Assembly (NCBI GenBank): GCA_002336975.1
Contig: DDFA01000143.1
Coordinates: forward strand, 1-15,629
Direction of reading: 5' to 3'
DNA from: Phyllobacteriaceae bacterium UBA1940
GTDB taxonomy: Bacteria; Pseudomonadota; Alphaproteobacteria; Rhizobiales; Rhizobiaceae
DNA length: 15,629 bases
In this document: piece by piece, positions 1 through 8,025 of the stretch
How the letters are laid out: every line of letters begins with the position of its first letter
Numbering within the stretch: the first letter of the stretch is position 1
The notes under the pieces: model-generated
Told to the model about the DNA's origin: nothing
Seen by the model: the letters and a program-made list of their open reading frames with translations, nothing else
The model's database searches: none
Program-made: the position numbers and the translations under genes

Positions 1-491
1 GGTTCGTCGAGCAGCAGCATGCGCGGCGCCGACAGGAGCACGCGGGCAAGCGCGACGCGCGCCTTCTGGCCGCCCGACAGCGTCTCAGGGTCACGCTCGC
101 CCGCGTCCGCCAGACCGATGTCGCGCAGCGCGTCCTCGACCGCCGCCCGGCGCGCCGCCTTGCCCGAAACCGCCTGCGGCAAGGCGAACAGCAGATTGCC
201 GGCGACGCTCATATGGGGAAACAGCAGCGGATCCTGAAACAGGATGCCGGCGTGGCGGCGTTCGGGCGGCAGCGCAAGAATGTCGACGCCGTCGCAGACA
301 ACCCGGCCGCCGGCCCGAAACGCCGGATCGAGAAAACCGCCGACAAAGGCCAGCAGGCTCGACTTGCCCGAGCCCGACGGGCCCATCACCGTCAGCGTCT
401 CGCCGGGCGCGACATGATGGGCGATCGCGAGCAGCCGGGTCGGGCCGAGCGATATGGTCACGTCGTCGAGTTTCAGTCCGGCTTCGGTCAT
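1..491 (-). CDS. ynjD: YnjD-like ABC transporter ATP-binding protein (3' part cut by window edge)
   Basis: ATPase subunit that would power the permease encoded just upstream. The first 163 codons are visible. Walker A is GPSGSGKS at residues 37-44, the Q-loop glutamine is at 86 (ILFQDP), the signature LSGGQ at 138-142, and Walker B MLLLDE at 158-163, where the window ends. E. coli YnjD is about 217 residues, so roughly a quarter is missing. The ATG at 491 lies 8 bp beyond the permease stop with only a weak Shine-Dalgarno sequence, which suggests translational coupling. A nearer ATG at 496 is out of frame and stops after two codons. The YnjD assignment rests mainly on gene order (binding protein, double permease, ATPase); the ATPase alone could belong to the thiamine, iron or polyamine type importers. 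The transported substrate of this family is not established. Confidence 0.9.
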   Translation of the reverse strand, partial: MTEAGLKLDDVTISLGPTRLLAIAHHVAPGETLTVMGPSGSGKSSLLAFVGGFLDPAFRAGGRVVCDGVDILALPPERRHAGILFQDPLLFPHMSVAGNLLFALPQAVSGKAARRAAVEDALRDIGLADAGERDPETLSGGQKARVALARVLLSAPRMLLLDE

Positions 492-499
492 CGCATGGT

Positions 500-2182
500 T
501 CAGGCGCGCATCGCGCGGAAACGGCGGAATAACAGCGCCGGCGCGACGATGGCAATCGCAAAGCCGATCGCCGGCAACAGCATCTGGACAAAGGCGTAGA
601 CGCCGATGACCCGGCGGTTGCCGCCCGACGCCAGCGCCACCGCCTCGGTGGTGATCGTCGGCAGGCGGCCAGCGCCGATCAGCAGCGTCGGCAGATATTG
701 CCCCACCGACACGGCGAAACCGATCGCGGCGGCGGTCAGCAAGGGCCGCAGCAGAAGCGGCAGGCGAATGCGCCACAGCGTCTCGGTTCGCGATCGGCCC
801 AACCCCGCCGCGATCGCCTCGTAGCGCCGGTCGAAGGCGCGCCACGGATCCGACAGCGACAGAAACACATATGGCAGCACAAACACCAGATGCGCCAGCA
901 CCAGCGCGGCAAGCGACGCCTGCAGCCCGGCCTGCACGAACAGGAACTGCAGTCCGAACAGGAAGGCCGCCTGGGGCGCGAGCAGCGGCAGGTAGACCAG
1001 CGCCATCGCCGGCCGGCCGGCGGCGCGGCCGGTCTCGTCCTCTCGCATCAGGCACAGCGCCACCAGAACCGCCGCGATCAGCGTTGCGCCGAGCGCAACC
1101 AGCAGCGTCGTCGCCATCGGCCAGGCCAGGCGCGGAACCACGCTTACCCATGTGTCGAGCGTGAAGGAGCGCGGCAGCGCCTGGGGAAATGTCCACAGTC
1201 CCGCCACCGACCAGACGGCCAGCGCCGCGAGACCGGCGAATACGGCGACGGCGGCGGACGCCATCTTAAGCCGGGCGAGGATCCGCAACGGCCGGTCGCG
1301 CCGGAACCGGACGCCTCTTTGCGCCAGCCGCCGCGACAGCCGCGACGCCGCGGCCTCGCCCGCCATCCAGACAAGCAGCGCCAGGGCGGTCACGGCCAGT
1401 TGCAGCATCGCGCCGGCCGACGCCTTGAACCGCATCGTCAGGTCCGGGTCGCTCATCCAGCCGACCAGGCGAACCGCCAGGGGCGCCGGCGTCGTCGGCC
1501 CCAAGATCGCCGCCACGTCGACCACCGATGTCGAGAAGGCGATCACCGCGAAGACGCCTAGCCTGATCTGGCGGTAGAGCCGGGGCCACACCGCGAACAG
1601 GAAACCGGCGGCGCGGCCATATCCCATCGACGCGGTCAGCCGCGCCGCCTGAAACGATTGCGTCTGCGGCAAGGCCGCCAGCGCCAGCAGAAACAGGAAC
1701 GGGATCTCCTTCAACGCCAGCCCGAGGATCAGCGACAGGCCATAGAGATCGTTGACGATGCGCACGTCCGGCGGCGCCTGCCAGCCGGTCAGTTCGGGCG
1801 AGATCAGACGGGCAATCAGGCCCGACGGCGCGATCAGGAACGCCAGACCGAAGGCGGCGGCGGCGTGCGGCACGGCCAGCAGCGGCGAAACGATCCGGCG
1901 CAGGCGCAAAAACACCGCCGTGTCGGCCCAGCAGGCGAAAAACAGCATCACCGTCGCCAGCGCCAGCGCCGTCGCCGCCAGGCCGCCGGTCAGGCTCAGC
2001 CACACCGATGTCGACAGGCCGGGCTCGGCCAGAAGCTGGCGGAACGGATCGAGCGACAGCGAGGTTCCGCCCAGCGCCGGCAGATAGCCGACGGCCGGCA
2101 GGATCGTTCCGGCCAGGCCGGCCAGCACCGGTCCCGCCAGCACAAGCGCGGTCAAGGGCGGGCCGAGCCGGGCGACGCTCAT
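500..2182 (-). CDS. ynjC: YnjC-like double-domain ABC transporter permease
   Basis: Inner-membrane permease of 560 residues made of two fused binding-protein-dependent permease halves, the layout of E. coli YnjC (about 511 residues) and of FbpB/ThiP-type proteins. Many hydrophobic segments are seen, about six per half. An EAA-type ATPase-contact loop occurs in each half: AARLTASMGYGRAAGF in the first, and YEAIAAGLGRSRTETLW in the second, close to the C-terminus. The open frame extends much further upstream, but that part is arginine-rich, non-membrane and overlaps the binding-protein gene, so the ATG at 2182 (MSVARLGPP) was chosen, 19 bp after the binding-protein stop. The gene is followed after 8 bp by the ATPase gene. 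Order and spacing argue for one transcript with both neighbours. Confidence 0.9.
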   Translation of the reverse strand: MSVARLGPPLTALVLAGPVLAGLAGTILPAVGYLPALGGTSLSLDPFRQLLAEPGLSTSVWLSLTGGLAATALALATVMLFFACWADTAVFLRLRRIVSPLLAVPHAAAAFGLAFLIAPSGLIARLISPELTGWQAPPDVRIVNDLYGLSLILGLALKEIPFLFLLALAALPQTQSFQAARLTASMGYGRAAGFLFAVWPRLYRQIRLGVFAVIAFSTSVVDVAAILGPTTPAPLAVRLVGWMSDPDLTMRFKASAGAMLQLAVTALALLVWMAGEAAASRLSRRLAQRGVRFRRDRPLRILARLKMASAAVAVFAGLAALAVWSVAGLWTFPQALPRSFTLDTWVSVVPRLAWPMATTLLVALGATLIAAVLVALCLMREDETGRAAGRPAMALVYLPLLAPQAAFLFGLQFLFVQAGLQASLAALVLAHLVFVLPYVFLSLSDPWRAFDRRYEAIAAGLGRSRTETLWRIRLPLLLRPLLTAAAIGFAVSVGQYLPTLLIGAGRLPTITTEAVALASGGNRRVIGVYAFVQMLLPAIGFAIAIVAPALLFRRFRAMRA

Positions 2183-2201
2183 CCCGCAGCCATCCGGCCG
2201 G

Positions 2202-3419
2202 TCATTGCGCAACGCCGTAGCGGCGGGCCCATTCCAGTTCGATGCGCTCCATCCAGCTCGGATGCGGCTCGTCGAGCGCCGGGCCGAGTTCAGACGGCGG
2301 CAAGGTGGCGACGCCGAGGTCGAGCGCCGCGAACCGCGCCTTGTCCGCCTCGGGCAATTTTGCGATCGACAGCACCGTCGGGTCGCCCCACACTTTCGGG
2401 TCCTGCTTGTGCGCCTGGGCTTCCGGCGACAGCAGGAAGTCGGCGACGACCAGCGCGCCGGCCTTGGCGGCGGCGTTGAACGGCACGGCGACAAAATGGG
2501 TGTTGGCGAGCGTTCCCGCCTTGAAGACAAACGAGCGCACCGTGTCGGGCAGTTCGCCGGCGGCGATGGCGCTCGACGCCTCCGCGGGGTTGAACGCGAA
2601 GATGATGTCGACCTCGGAATCGGCCAGCAATTGCTTCATCGCCGGATAGTTTTTCGGAAACGCCTTGCCGGCGCGCCACATCAGCGGGTTCAGTTCATCG
2701 AGATAATCGAACAGCGGCTTGGCGGCATCGGCGAATGTCGCCTCCACCACCGGCTTCTGCAGCAGCGACTTGTCGGCGATCTTCTCCAGCAGGACCTGCT
2801 TGAGGAAGGACGAGCCGGAAAAATCCGGCGGCTGCGGATAGGTGAAGCGGCCCGGATGCGCCCGCGCCCATTGCAGCAGTTCGTCGGCCGAACCCGGCAT
2901 CGTCGCCGCCGGCGTCCTGGCGCTGTCGTGGAAGAACACCAGTTTCGCCATGCCCCACGGGCTTTCCAGCCCCTCGACCGGCACGGTGAAGTCGGTGCGC
3001 ACGGTCGGCGTGGCGTCGGGATCGACATAGCGCCAGTTGGGCAGCTTTTCGGCCCAGCCCGGCGACATCAGCAACCCCTTGGCCTTCATCGAGGAAAAGT
3101 TCTCGCCATTGATCCAGATGAGATCGACCGCGCCGCCCGCGACCTTGCCCGCCGCCTTTTCCGCGACAATGGTCGCGACCGCCTGGGCGGTGTCGTCGAG
3201 CTTCACATGCACCAGCTTGACACCGAACCGCTTCTCGACTTCGTCGCCGGCCCAGTCGAGATAGGCGTTGATATTTTCGGCGCCGCCCCAGGCGTTGAAA
3301 TAGACGATCTCGCCCTTTGCCTGCGCCAGCACGCTTGGCCAGTCGGCGGCATCGGGGTCGGCGGCGAATGCGGCGCCGGCCCACAGGGCGGCGGCCATTG
3401 CGACAATCAATCTCTTCAC
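2202..3419 (-). CDS. ynjB: YnjB-like periplasmic substrate-binding protein
   Basis: Periplasmic solute-binding protein, 405 residues, resembling E. coli YnjB and distantly the ferric-iron/thiamine binding-protein fold. The N-terminus reads as a Sec signal peptide (MKRLIVAMAAALWAGAAFA, then ADPD). Recognisable blocks are IVYFNAWGG near the mature start, DLIWINGENF, a central SPWGMAKLVFFHDSA, and the C-terminal ADFLLSPEAQAHKQDP typical of these proteins. A GTG at 3419 is preferred over the TTG at 3425, because AAGGGG sits 6 nt before the GTG but directly abuts the TTG. It is the first gene of a binding protein-permease-ATPase set. I see no adjacent tyrosine pair of the FbpA type, so an iron substrate cannot be read from the sequence. 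The substrate remains unknown, though the iron-cluster genes lie 140 bp upstream on the same strand. Confidence 0.9.
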   Translation of the reverse strand: MKRLIVAMAAALWAGAAFAADPDAADWPSVLAQAKGEIVYFNAWGGAENINAYLDWAGDEVEKRFGVKLVHVKLDDTAQAVATIVAEKAAGKVAGGAVDLIWINGENFSSMKAKGLLMSPGWAEKLPNWRYVDPDATPTVRTDFTVPVEGLESPWGMAKLVFFHDSARTPAATMPGSADELLQWARAHPGRFTYPQPPDFSGSSFLKQVLLEKIADKSLLQKPVVEATFADAAKPLFDYLDELNPLMWRAGKAFPKNYPAMKQLLADSEVDIIFAFNPAEASSAIAAGELPDTVRSFVFKAGTLANTHFVAVPFNAAAKAGALVVADFLLSPEAQAHKQDPKVWGDPTVLSIAKLPEADKARFAALDLGVATLPPSELGPALDEPHPSWMERIELEWARRYGVAQ

Positions 3420-3425
3420 TTCCAA

Positions 3426-3431
3426 CCCCTT
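3426..3431 (-). promoter_or_regulatory. Ribosome binding site that fixes the ynjB GTG start
   Basis: AAGGGG on the minus strand, 6 nt upstream of GTG at 3419. It would have zero spacing to the alternative TTG at 3425, so it favours the GTG start. Confidence 0.6.
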
Positions 3432-3446
3432 TTCCAGCGCAGGCGG

Positions 3447-3475
3447 ATTTGCACACCGCCCGCCCCGTCCGTCAA
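3447..3475 (-). promoter_or_regulatory. Possible sigma-70 promoter for the ynjBCD unit
   Basis: TTGACG at 3475-3470 is followed, after 17 bp, by GCAAAT at 3452-3447 on the minus strand. The -35 matches 5 of 6 consensus bases, but the -10 only 3 of 6. A start near 3440 would give a leader of about 20 nt. The 140-bp gap before ynjB is the longest in the minus-strand series after bfd and is the natural place for a second promoter. No riboswitch (for example a THI box) was recognised in it. Confidence 0.25.
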
Positions 3476-3559
3476 TTCGGATGCGGGCAAGCTTTCGTTA
3501 CATGCGCGTGATTGCCGACTGCTAGGACCAGTCGACATTCATCGTTTGGAGCGTGGTCC

Positions 3560-4654
3560 TCAAATGCGCAGAACGTGATTGTCGAAGACGACTTCCTTTT
3601 CGGCGCGCGACGCGCCGTCCGGCATGTCGATGGTTCCGGCGCCGGTGGTGAGCAGATAGCCGCCGGCGTCGGGAGCGGCGCCGCAGACTTCGGTCAAGTC
3701 GCGGCTGGCGACGACATTGGCGCTGCGGTCGTCGAGGATCGCGACCCGGTTTCCCTGCGGCGAGGTGAACGCGACCGTGCCGGCGGACCGGTTGGCGGCG
3801 ACCGAGCCGACATAATTGCGCATGCCCGCCAGTACCTCGCCCGGCAGCTCCACCAGCGACATCGCCTCGCCGGGCCTCGCTTTGCCGATCAGCGGCGGCC
3901 GCTCGGTCGCGCCGCCCTCGAACTGGCATCCGAACCACAGGGCGCCGTCGCTGGCGACGTCCATGTGGCGGATCGACAGCTGATGCAGCTCCTGCGGCAG
4001 TTCATGCTTCGACAACAGCCGTCCGTCGCGCCGGTCGAGCAGCACCAGCGACGGCTTCATCGTGGCGATGTTCAGTTTGGCGCGGCCGAAATCCGGATGC
4101 GTCTCGATGCCGCCATTGGCGACCGCCAGCGTCAGGCCGTCGTCCAGCAGCAGCATTTCGTGCGGGCCGACGCCGTGGGTGGCGAACTCGCCGATGCGGG
4201 AAAAGCCGTCGCGGGCGTCATAGACGCCGATCATTCCGGCGGCGTTGTCGAAATCGTTCTCGGTCGCGTAGAGCAGCGCGCCGTCGGGCGAAAACGCGCC
4301 ATGGCCGTAAAAATGCCGGCCGGCGACGCTGGCAATGGTCACAGGCGGGCGGCGATCGTCGATGTCGATCACCGCTGCGAACGTGCCCGGCTGGCGGGCG
4401 AAGACGACATAGCGCCGCGACACAGGATCGAAACAGACATCGTGACCCCGGTCGGGCAGCGCCGACCGGTGCACGATCTCGCCGCGTTCCGACAGGATGG
4501 CGACGCCATACTCGCCGCTGTGCAACTGGAAGGCGGTGGCGTAGACCGCATCCGCGCTTGCCGCGGCGTTGAGCGCGCGCGGCGCAAGCGTGGTCATGAA
4601 CGCCGCGCCCGCGCCACGCATGAAATCGCGCCGGTCGATCAAAAGCCGCGCCAT
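3560..4654 (-). CDS. DUF1513 family Tat-exported protein of the imelysin iron cluster
   Basis: DUF1513 protein, 364 residues, function not biochemically defined. The N-terminus has a twin-arginine signal (DRRDFMRGAGAAFMTTLAPRA), implying folded export, possibly with a cofactor or metal. The rest reads like a beta-propeller: repeated strands such as GHDVCFDPVSRRYVVFAR, GHGAFSPDGALLYATEND, GVGPHEMLLLDDG and IRHMDVASDGALWFG. This family is known to travel with imelysins and DUF1111 proteins in iron-regulated clusters. Its ATG shares a base with the stop of the preceding imelysin-like gene (TGATG), and no good ribosome site precedes it, so translation is probably coupled. The frame stays open upstream inside the imelysin-like gene, but the Tat signal places the start at 4654. 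A 140-bp gap then leads to ynjB. Confidence 0.9.
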   Translation of the reverse strand: MARLLIDRRDFMRGAGAAFMTTLAPRALNAAASADAVYATAFQLHSGEYGVAILSERGEIVHRSALPDRGHDVCFDPVSRRYVVFARQPGTFAAVIDIDDRRPPVTIASVAGRHFYGHGAFSPDGALLYATENDFDNAAGMIGVYDARDGFSRIGEFATHGVGPHEMLLLDDGLTLAVANGGIETHPDFGRAKLNIATMKPSLVLLDRRDGRLLSKHELPQELHQLSIRHMDVASDGALWFGCQFEGGATERPPLIGKARPGEAMSLVELPGEVLAGMRNYVGSVAANRSAGTVAFTSPQGNRVAILDDRSANVVASRDLTEVCGAAPDAGGYLLTTGAGTIDMPDGASRAEKEVVFDNHVLRI

Positions 4655-5724
4655 CAGTCGCCGTCGAGCGAGGAAAAGCCGACCGTCAAGCCAAGCTCGG
4701 CGGTCAGGCGCGCGCCGATCAGTTCGGTCAGGCTCGAGGTGACGATGCGGACATAAGCGAGCTTCGACCGCTGCTCGGGGTCGGCGAGCATGTCGGCGAT
4801 CGGCTCGTTGACCGGCCACAAGGCGTCGTCGGCATTGGTGAACTCGAACTCGATCGACTGCGCAATCCACTTCTCGTCCTGCGGCAGTAACCGCTCCATC
4901 CCGGACTCGCGAAACAGCGAATGCAGGAAGCCGATATTCTCGCGGATCGAACTCGCGGTTTGTTCGGAGCGCCACCAGATCGCCAGCTTCGGCCTGTCGT
5001 CCTTCGCCTCGTCGCCGAGAAACGCGCCGAGCCTGACGTCGCGGATCATTTCCAGCCCGTGGATCAGCACATTGAGCACTTCGGTCAACGATTCGTCGGG
5101 GTTCTTGTATTGCGGATTGTCCGGCCCGGGCTCCTTCCAGGCCTGCGCAAAACCGTCGGACCAGGCTGCGTCGATCTCGGCCGTGCGCCGTTCGACCAGC
5201 ATGGCGACCGACTTGGCGAAGGAACAGCGAAACGCATCGCCCGCCGCCAGTTCATCCGAACCGGCGCCGAACAGCAGATATTCGAGCGCGCCCAACCCCT
5301 GCAGCGCCACGCTTTTCTGTACCAGCGTGCCGGGATTGGTCGCCGTTGCGTCCTTTGTCGCCAGCACCTCCTGCACCTGCTTCAGGCCGGTCGATCGGCG
5401 GTCGGGCCAGAACATGATCCGCTCCAGCCGGTTGTTCCCGGTCGCCGGTCCGAAGCGCACCATCTCTGCCCTGGACCACGAGCTCACGGTCGACATGAAC
5501 CGCCAGCGGACGCCTTTCAGCCCGGCCGGCGTCGGCTGCCGGCAAAATTCTCCGACATCCCGCGACAGCCGTTCGGTGTCGGCCGCAAGGAAGAAATAGG
5601 CGCCCGAAATCGTCTTGTCGTAGGCGTCGGCGACCACCTGCCTGGCGGCTTCGCCATCGACGGCGGCCGCCGGCGCCACGGCGCCCAGCGCGACCGTCCA
5701 TGCCAGCGCAATCCGTTTCCACAT
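4654..5724 (-). CDS. Imelysin-like periplasmic protein with altered GxHxxE motif
   Basis: Second imelysin (peptidase M75-like) protein of the cluster, 356 residues. A Sec signal peptide is evident (MWKRIALAW to APAAAVDG). Mostly alpha-helical sequence follows, with family landmarks WSRAEMVRFGP, NRLERIMFWPDRR and a LQGLGALEYLLFG block at residues 141-153. In canonical imelysins this block reads GxHAIEFLLWG; here the histidine position is glycine 145, while glutamate 148 is kept. The ATG at 5724 shares a base with the upstream stop (TGATG), and GGAG lies 9 nt before it. A GTG one codon earlier is possible but less likely. Imelysins are iron-regulated envelope proteins thought to bind iron or an iron complex. 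The lost histidine suggests a division of labour with the canonical imelysin at 8107-9381. Confidence 0.88.
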   Translation of the reverse strand: MWKRIALAWTVALGAVAPAAAVDGEAARQVVADAYDKTISGAYFFLAADTERLSRDVGEFCRQPTPAGLKGVRWRFMSTVSSWSRAEMVRFGPATGNNRLERIMFWPDRRSTGLKQVQEVLATKDATATNPGTLVQKSVALQGLGALEYLLFGAGSDELAAGDAFRCSFAKSVAMLVERRTAEIDAAWSDGFAQAWKEPGPDNPQYKNPDESLTEVLNVLIHGLEMIRDVRLGAFLGDEAKDDRPKLAIWWRSEQTASSIRENIGFLHSLFRESGMERLLPQDEKWIAQSIEFEFTNADDALWPVNEPIADMLADPEQRSKLAYVRIVTSSLTELIGARLTAELGLTVGFSSLDGD

Positions 5725-7238
5725 CACAGCGACTCCACGAATTTCAGCAAGGCCTCGCGTTCGGTTTTCGCCAGACCGGCAAAGCCGTCGCGCGCCGCCT
5801 GCGCCTCGCCGCCATGCCAGAGGATCGCCTCGGTCAGGTTACGGGCGCGGCCGTCATGCAGGAAGAAGGTGTGGCCGTTTACAATCCGGGTCAAGCCGAT
5901 GCCCCACAAGGGCGCGGTGCGCCATTCCGTGCCCGACGCGTCGCCAACGTGCTGGCCGTCGGCCAGGCCCTCGCCCATGTCGTGCAGCAGCAGGTCGGTA
6001 TAGGGCCAGATCAGCTGGAACCGCAGCGCCGGATCCGACGCGTCCTTGCGGGTGACGTATTTCGGCGCGTGGCAGGAGGCGCAGCCCAAATCGTAGAACA
6101 GTTTCTTGCCGGCCAGCACCGTCGCGTCGCCGACATCGCGGCGGGCGGGAACGGCGAGGTGTTGCGAATAGTAGGTGATCAGGTCGATCACGGGGTCCGG
6201 CGCTTCGGTGTCGCCCAACCGCGGCTGCACCCCGTTGGCGGCGGCAAGGCATGCCGTCTGGGCCTTGGTGCAGTCGCCGTAGTGACGCGGCGCGTCGGGC
6301 GATGAGACGCCTATGTCGCCGGCCAGCGCGTCGGCCGACTGCTGCCGGATGGTCGGCGTCGACGCTTTGTGGCCGAAGCGGCCGATGATCGCGGCGCCGG
6401 TCACGGGATCGCGCGCCCACGAGACACGGCCCGAAACGCCGTCGCCGTCGGCGTCGTCAGGGTCGGCGCGGGCCAGAATATCGGCGGGATGCACCTGCTC
6501 GATCAGGCCAAGCCCGATCATCTGCGGCGAGACGCGCGGCGACAGCGTCGTCGCCGGGTCGAGCGGACCGTAACCCAGATCGGTCACCGAATAACTCGGC
6601 TTGCGCAGAGAGGCCACCGAGCCGTCGCCCAGCGTCACCGTCTGCTCCTGATAGCTGATCGCCATGCGGCCTTCGCCCTTGATGCCGGGCACCGCCAGGT
6701 CCTGCAACTGGCCGCCATAGACCGGGTCGGGCGTCACCTGCCCTTCGGCTTCGCGGGCCAGCCGCAGGAACATCGAGGTGGCGTCGGGGTTCTGCTCCGG
6801 CGGATGGCCGCGCCCGTCCTTCAGATGGCAGCTCTGGCAGGCGCGCGCATTGAACAGCGGTCCAAGACCATCCGACGCCTGAGTGGAGGATGGTGATGAT
6901 ACCCACAGCTTGCGGAACAACGCATTCCCGAGCTTGAAGCGGCCCTGGTCCTCGAACGACAGGTTGGCGGAGAACTGCGAGAAAGCGTCCTGGTTGACGA
7001 TCTTTCTCGACGTCGCCGCGCCGCCGGGAAGCGCCTCGAAATTCTCCGGCCTGGAGAAATCGGAGGTCGGTCTGGTCACCGCCTCGACGCGCTTCAGCGT
7101 CTTGGCGTCGATGTCGTCGCGAACGGTCGGCGTGTCGCCGGAGGCGGCCATCGGCGATGCGGCGAAGATGACGGCCGCCGCGAGGATTGCTGCCTTGCGA
7201 AGCGGCGGGCGACGCCTGATGAGATACCTGCAATCCAT
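5724..7238 (-). CDS. Di-haem c-type oxidoreductase (DUF1111/DHOR, putative thiol oxidoreductase)
   Basis: Periplasmic cytochrome c-type protein of 504 residues. The N-terminus is basic, then hydrophobic (RRRPPLRKAAILAAAVIFAASP), consistent with Sec export. Two covalent haem sites are visible: CQSCH at 134-138, preceded by SDGLGPLFNARA, and CASCH at 386-390 in a cytochrome-c-like FYDLGCASCHAPKYVT context. An aspartate-rich DPDDADGDGVSGR stretch at 259-271 looks like a calcium site, and FFLHDGRARNLTEAILWHGGEA lies near the C-terminus. The family is distantly related to MauG and cytochrome c peroxidases; its substrate is unproven. An AAGGCG ribosome site precedes the ATG at 7238, 24 bp after bfr. 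Its place between two imelysins suggests redox chemistry on iron during uptake, which is inference. Haem attachment would need the Ccm machinery, not seen here. Confidence 0.92.
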   Translation of the reverse strand: MDCRYLIRRRPPLRKAAILAAAVIFAASPMAASGDTPTVRDDIDAKTLKRVEAVTRPTSDFSRPENFEALPGGAATSRKIVNQDAFSQFSANLSFEDQGRFKLGNALFRKLWVSSPSSTQASDGLGPLFNARACQSCHLKDGRGHPPEQNPDATSMFLRLAREAEGQVTPDPVYGGQLQDLAVPGIKGEGRMAISYQEQTVTLGDGSVASLRKPSYSVTDLGYGPLDPATTLSPRVSPQMIGLGLIEQVHPADILARADPDDADGDGVSGRVSWARDPVTGAAIIGRFGHKASTPTIRQQSADALAGDIGVSSPDAPRHYGDCTKAQTACLAAANGVQPRLGDTEAPDPVIDLITYYSQHLAVPARRDVGDATVLAGKKLFYDLGCASCHAPKYVTRKDASDPALRFQLIWPYTDLLLHDMGEGLADGQHVGDASGTEWRTAPLWGIGLTRIVNGHTFFLHDGRARNLTEAILWHGGEAQAARDGFAGLAKTEREALLKFVESL

Positions 7239-7262
7239 CGTGCGCCGCCTTTTCGTCCAGTC

Positions 7263-7748
7263 CTATTCGGCCTCGTTGGCCGGTGTGGCGTTCAGCAGGC
7301 CGTAGCGCTCCTCGCCGAGATTCTTGAGCAGCTCGAGCTGGGTTTCGAGGAAGTCGATGTGACCTTCCTCATCCGCCAGCAATTCCTCGAACAGCTTCAT
7401 GGTGACGTAGTCGCCGGCCTCGTTGCAGATGTCGCGCGACTTCTTGTAGGCGCTGCGAGCGTCGTATTCGCCGGCAAGATCGGCTTCCAGGACCTCCCTG
7501 ACATTCTGGCCGATGCGCAGCGGCGCCACCGACTGAAGATTGGGATGGCCCTCAAGGAAGATGATGCGCGCCACCAGCCGGTCGGCGTGATGCATTTCCT
7601 CGATCGATTCCTCGCGCTCCTTTCTGGCGAGCCTGAGATAGCCCCAGTCTTCCAGCAGCCGGTAGTGCAGCCAGTACTGGTTGACCGCGCCGAGTTCGAG
7701 AAAGAGCGCCTCGTTAAGCCGCTCGATGACCTTCTTTTCGCCCTTCAT
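7263..7748 (-). CDS. bfr: Bacterioferritin
   Basis: Cytoplasmic haem-containing iron-storage ferritin of 161 residues, full length for the family. All ferroxidase ligands expected for Bfr are present at standard numbering: E18, E51, H54, E94, E127 and H130. The haem-ligand methionine M52 is also present. Signature blocks include [17 protein letters not shown] and [14 protein letters not shown]. The ATG at 7748 has a strong AGGGAGG site 5 nt upstream that lies inside the 3' end of bfd; the two genes overlap by 35 bp. Bfr oxidises Fe(II) and stores it as a ferric mineral; Bfd supplies electrons for release. The intact centre predicts a working ferroxidase. Placement inside an imelysin/DUF1111 cluster ties storage to envelope iron capture. 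Confidence 0.97.
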   Translation of the reverse strand: MKGEKKVIERLNEALFLELGAVNQYWLHYRLLEDWGYLRLARKEREESIEEMHHADRLVARIIFLEGHPNLQSVAPLRIGQNVREVLEADLAGEYDARSAYKKSRDICNEAGDYVTMKLFEELLADEEGHIDFLETQLELLKNLGEERYGLLNATPANEAE

Positions 7749-8025
7749 GCTTGCCTCCCTGGAATTGACCGCGCAATCCGCGCACGCGGTCGAGATACGA
7801 CACTATTTCGGCTTCGCCCGCGTTTGAACGCAGGTGGTAGGCCTCAGTGACGCGGATGATCGTTTCGACCACGCTCGGGAAACAGCCGCAACAGCGGCCC
7901 CGCTTCGCCAGCGTGTGGTAGACCTTGGCCGGCACGATGAGCTGCCAGGGATCGGCCTCGAGCAGACCGAGGATCGCACGCTCAATCTCCTTTTCGGTGA
8001 TCAGGTTGCAGTGGCAGACAAGCAT
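7714..8025 (-). CDS. bfd: Bacterioferritin-associated ferredoxin, (2Fe-2S)
   Basis: Small [2Fe-2S] protein of 103 residues that in characterised systems reduces the ferric core of bacterioferritin to release iron. The N-terminal [18 protein letters not shown] gives C4 and C6; RCCGCF gives C45 and C48 as the other likely ligands, with C46 an extra cysteine. The C6-C45 interval (38 intervening residues) and total length exceed those of short enterobacterial Bfd (about 64 residues). The tail beyond residue 85 is glycine/arginine/lysine-rich ([17 protein letters not shown]) and is read from DNA shared with the bfr start. The ATG at 8025 gives the conserved N-terminus; the Shine-Dalgarno is weak. 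An 81-bp gap separates it from the imelysin gene upstream. Iron limitation is the expected inducing condition. Confidence 0.93.
   Translation of the reverse strand: MLVCHCNLITEKEIERAILGLLEADPWQLIVPAKVYHTLAKRGRCCGCFPSVVETIIRVTEAYHLRSNAGEAEIVSYLDRVRGLRGQFQGGKHEGRKEGHRAA

Noticed and set aside
2202..3419. Assigning the Ynj-like binding protein as a thiamine or ferric-iron binder
   Set aside because: No thiamine riboswitch or thi genes are nearby, and no FbpA-type tyrosine pair was seen, so the substrate is left open.
3524..3560. Inverted repeat AGGACCA...TGGTCCT at the end of the DUF1513 gene
   Set aside because: The 7-bp arms enclose a 23-nt loop with no T-tract, so it is too weak to call a terminator.
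2205..3578. A 457-codon plus-strand open frame opposite ynjB
   Set aside because: It covers almost exactly the reverse of a well-supported signal-peptide protein, and its arginine-rich sequence has no domain.
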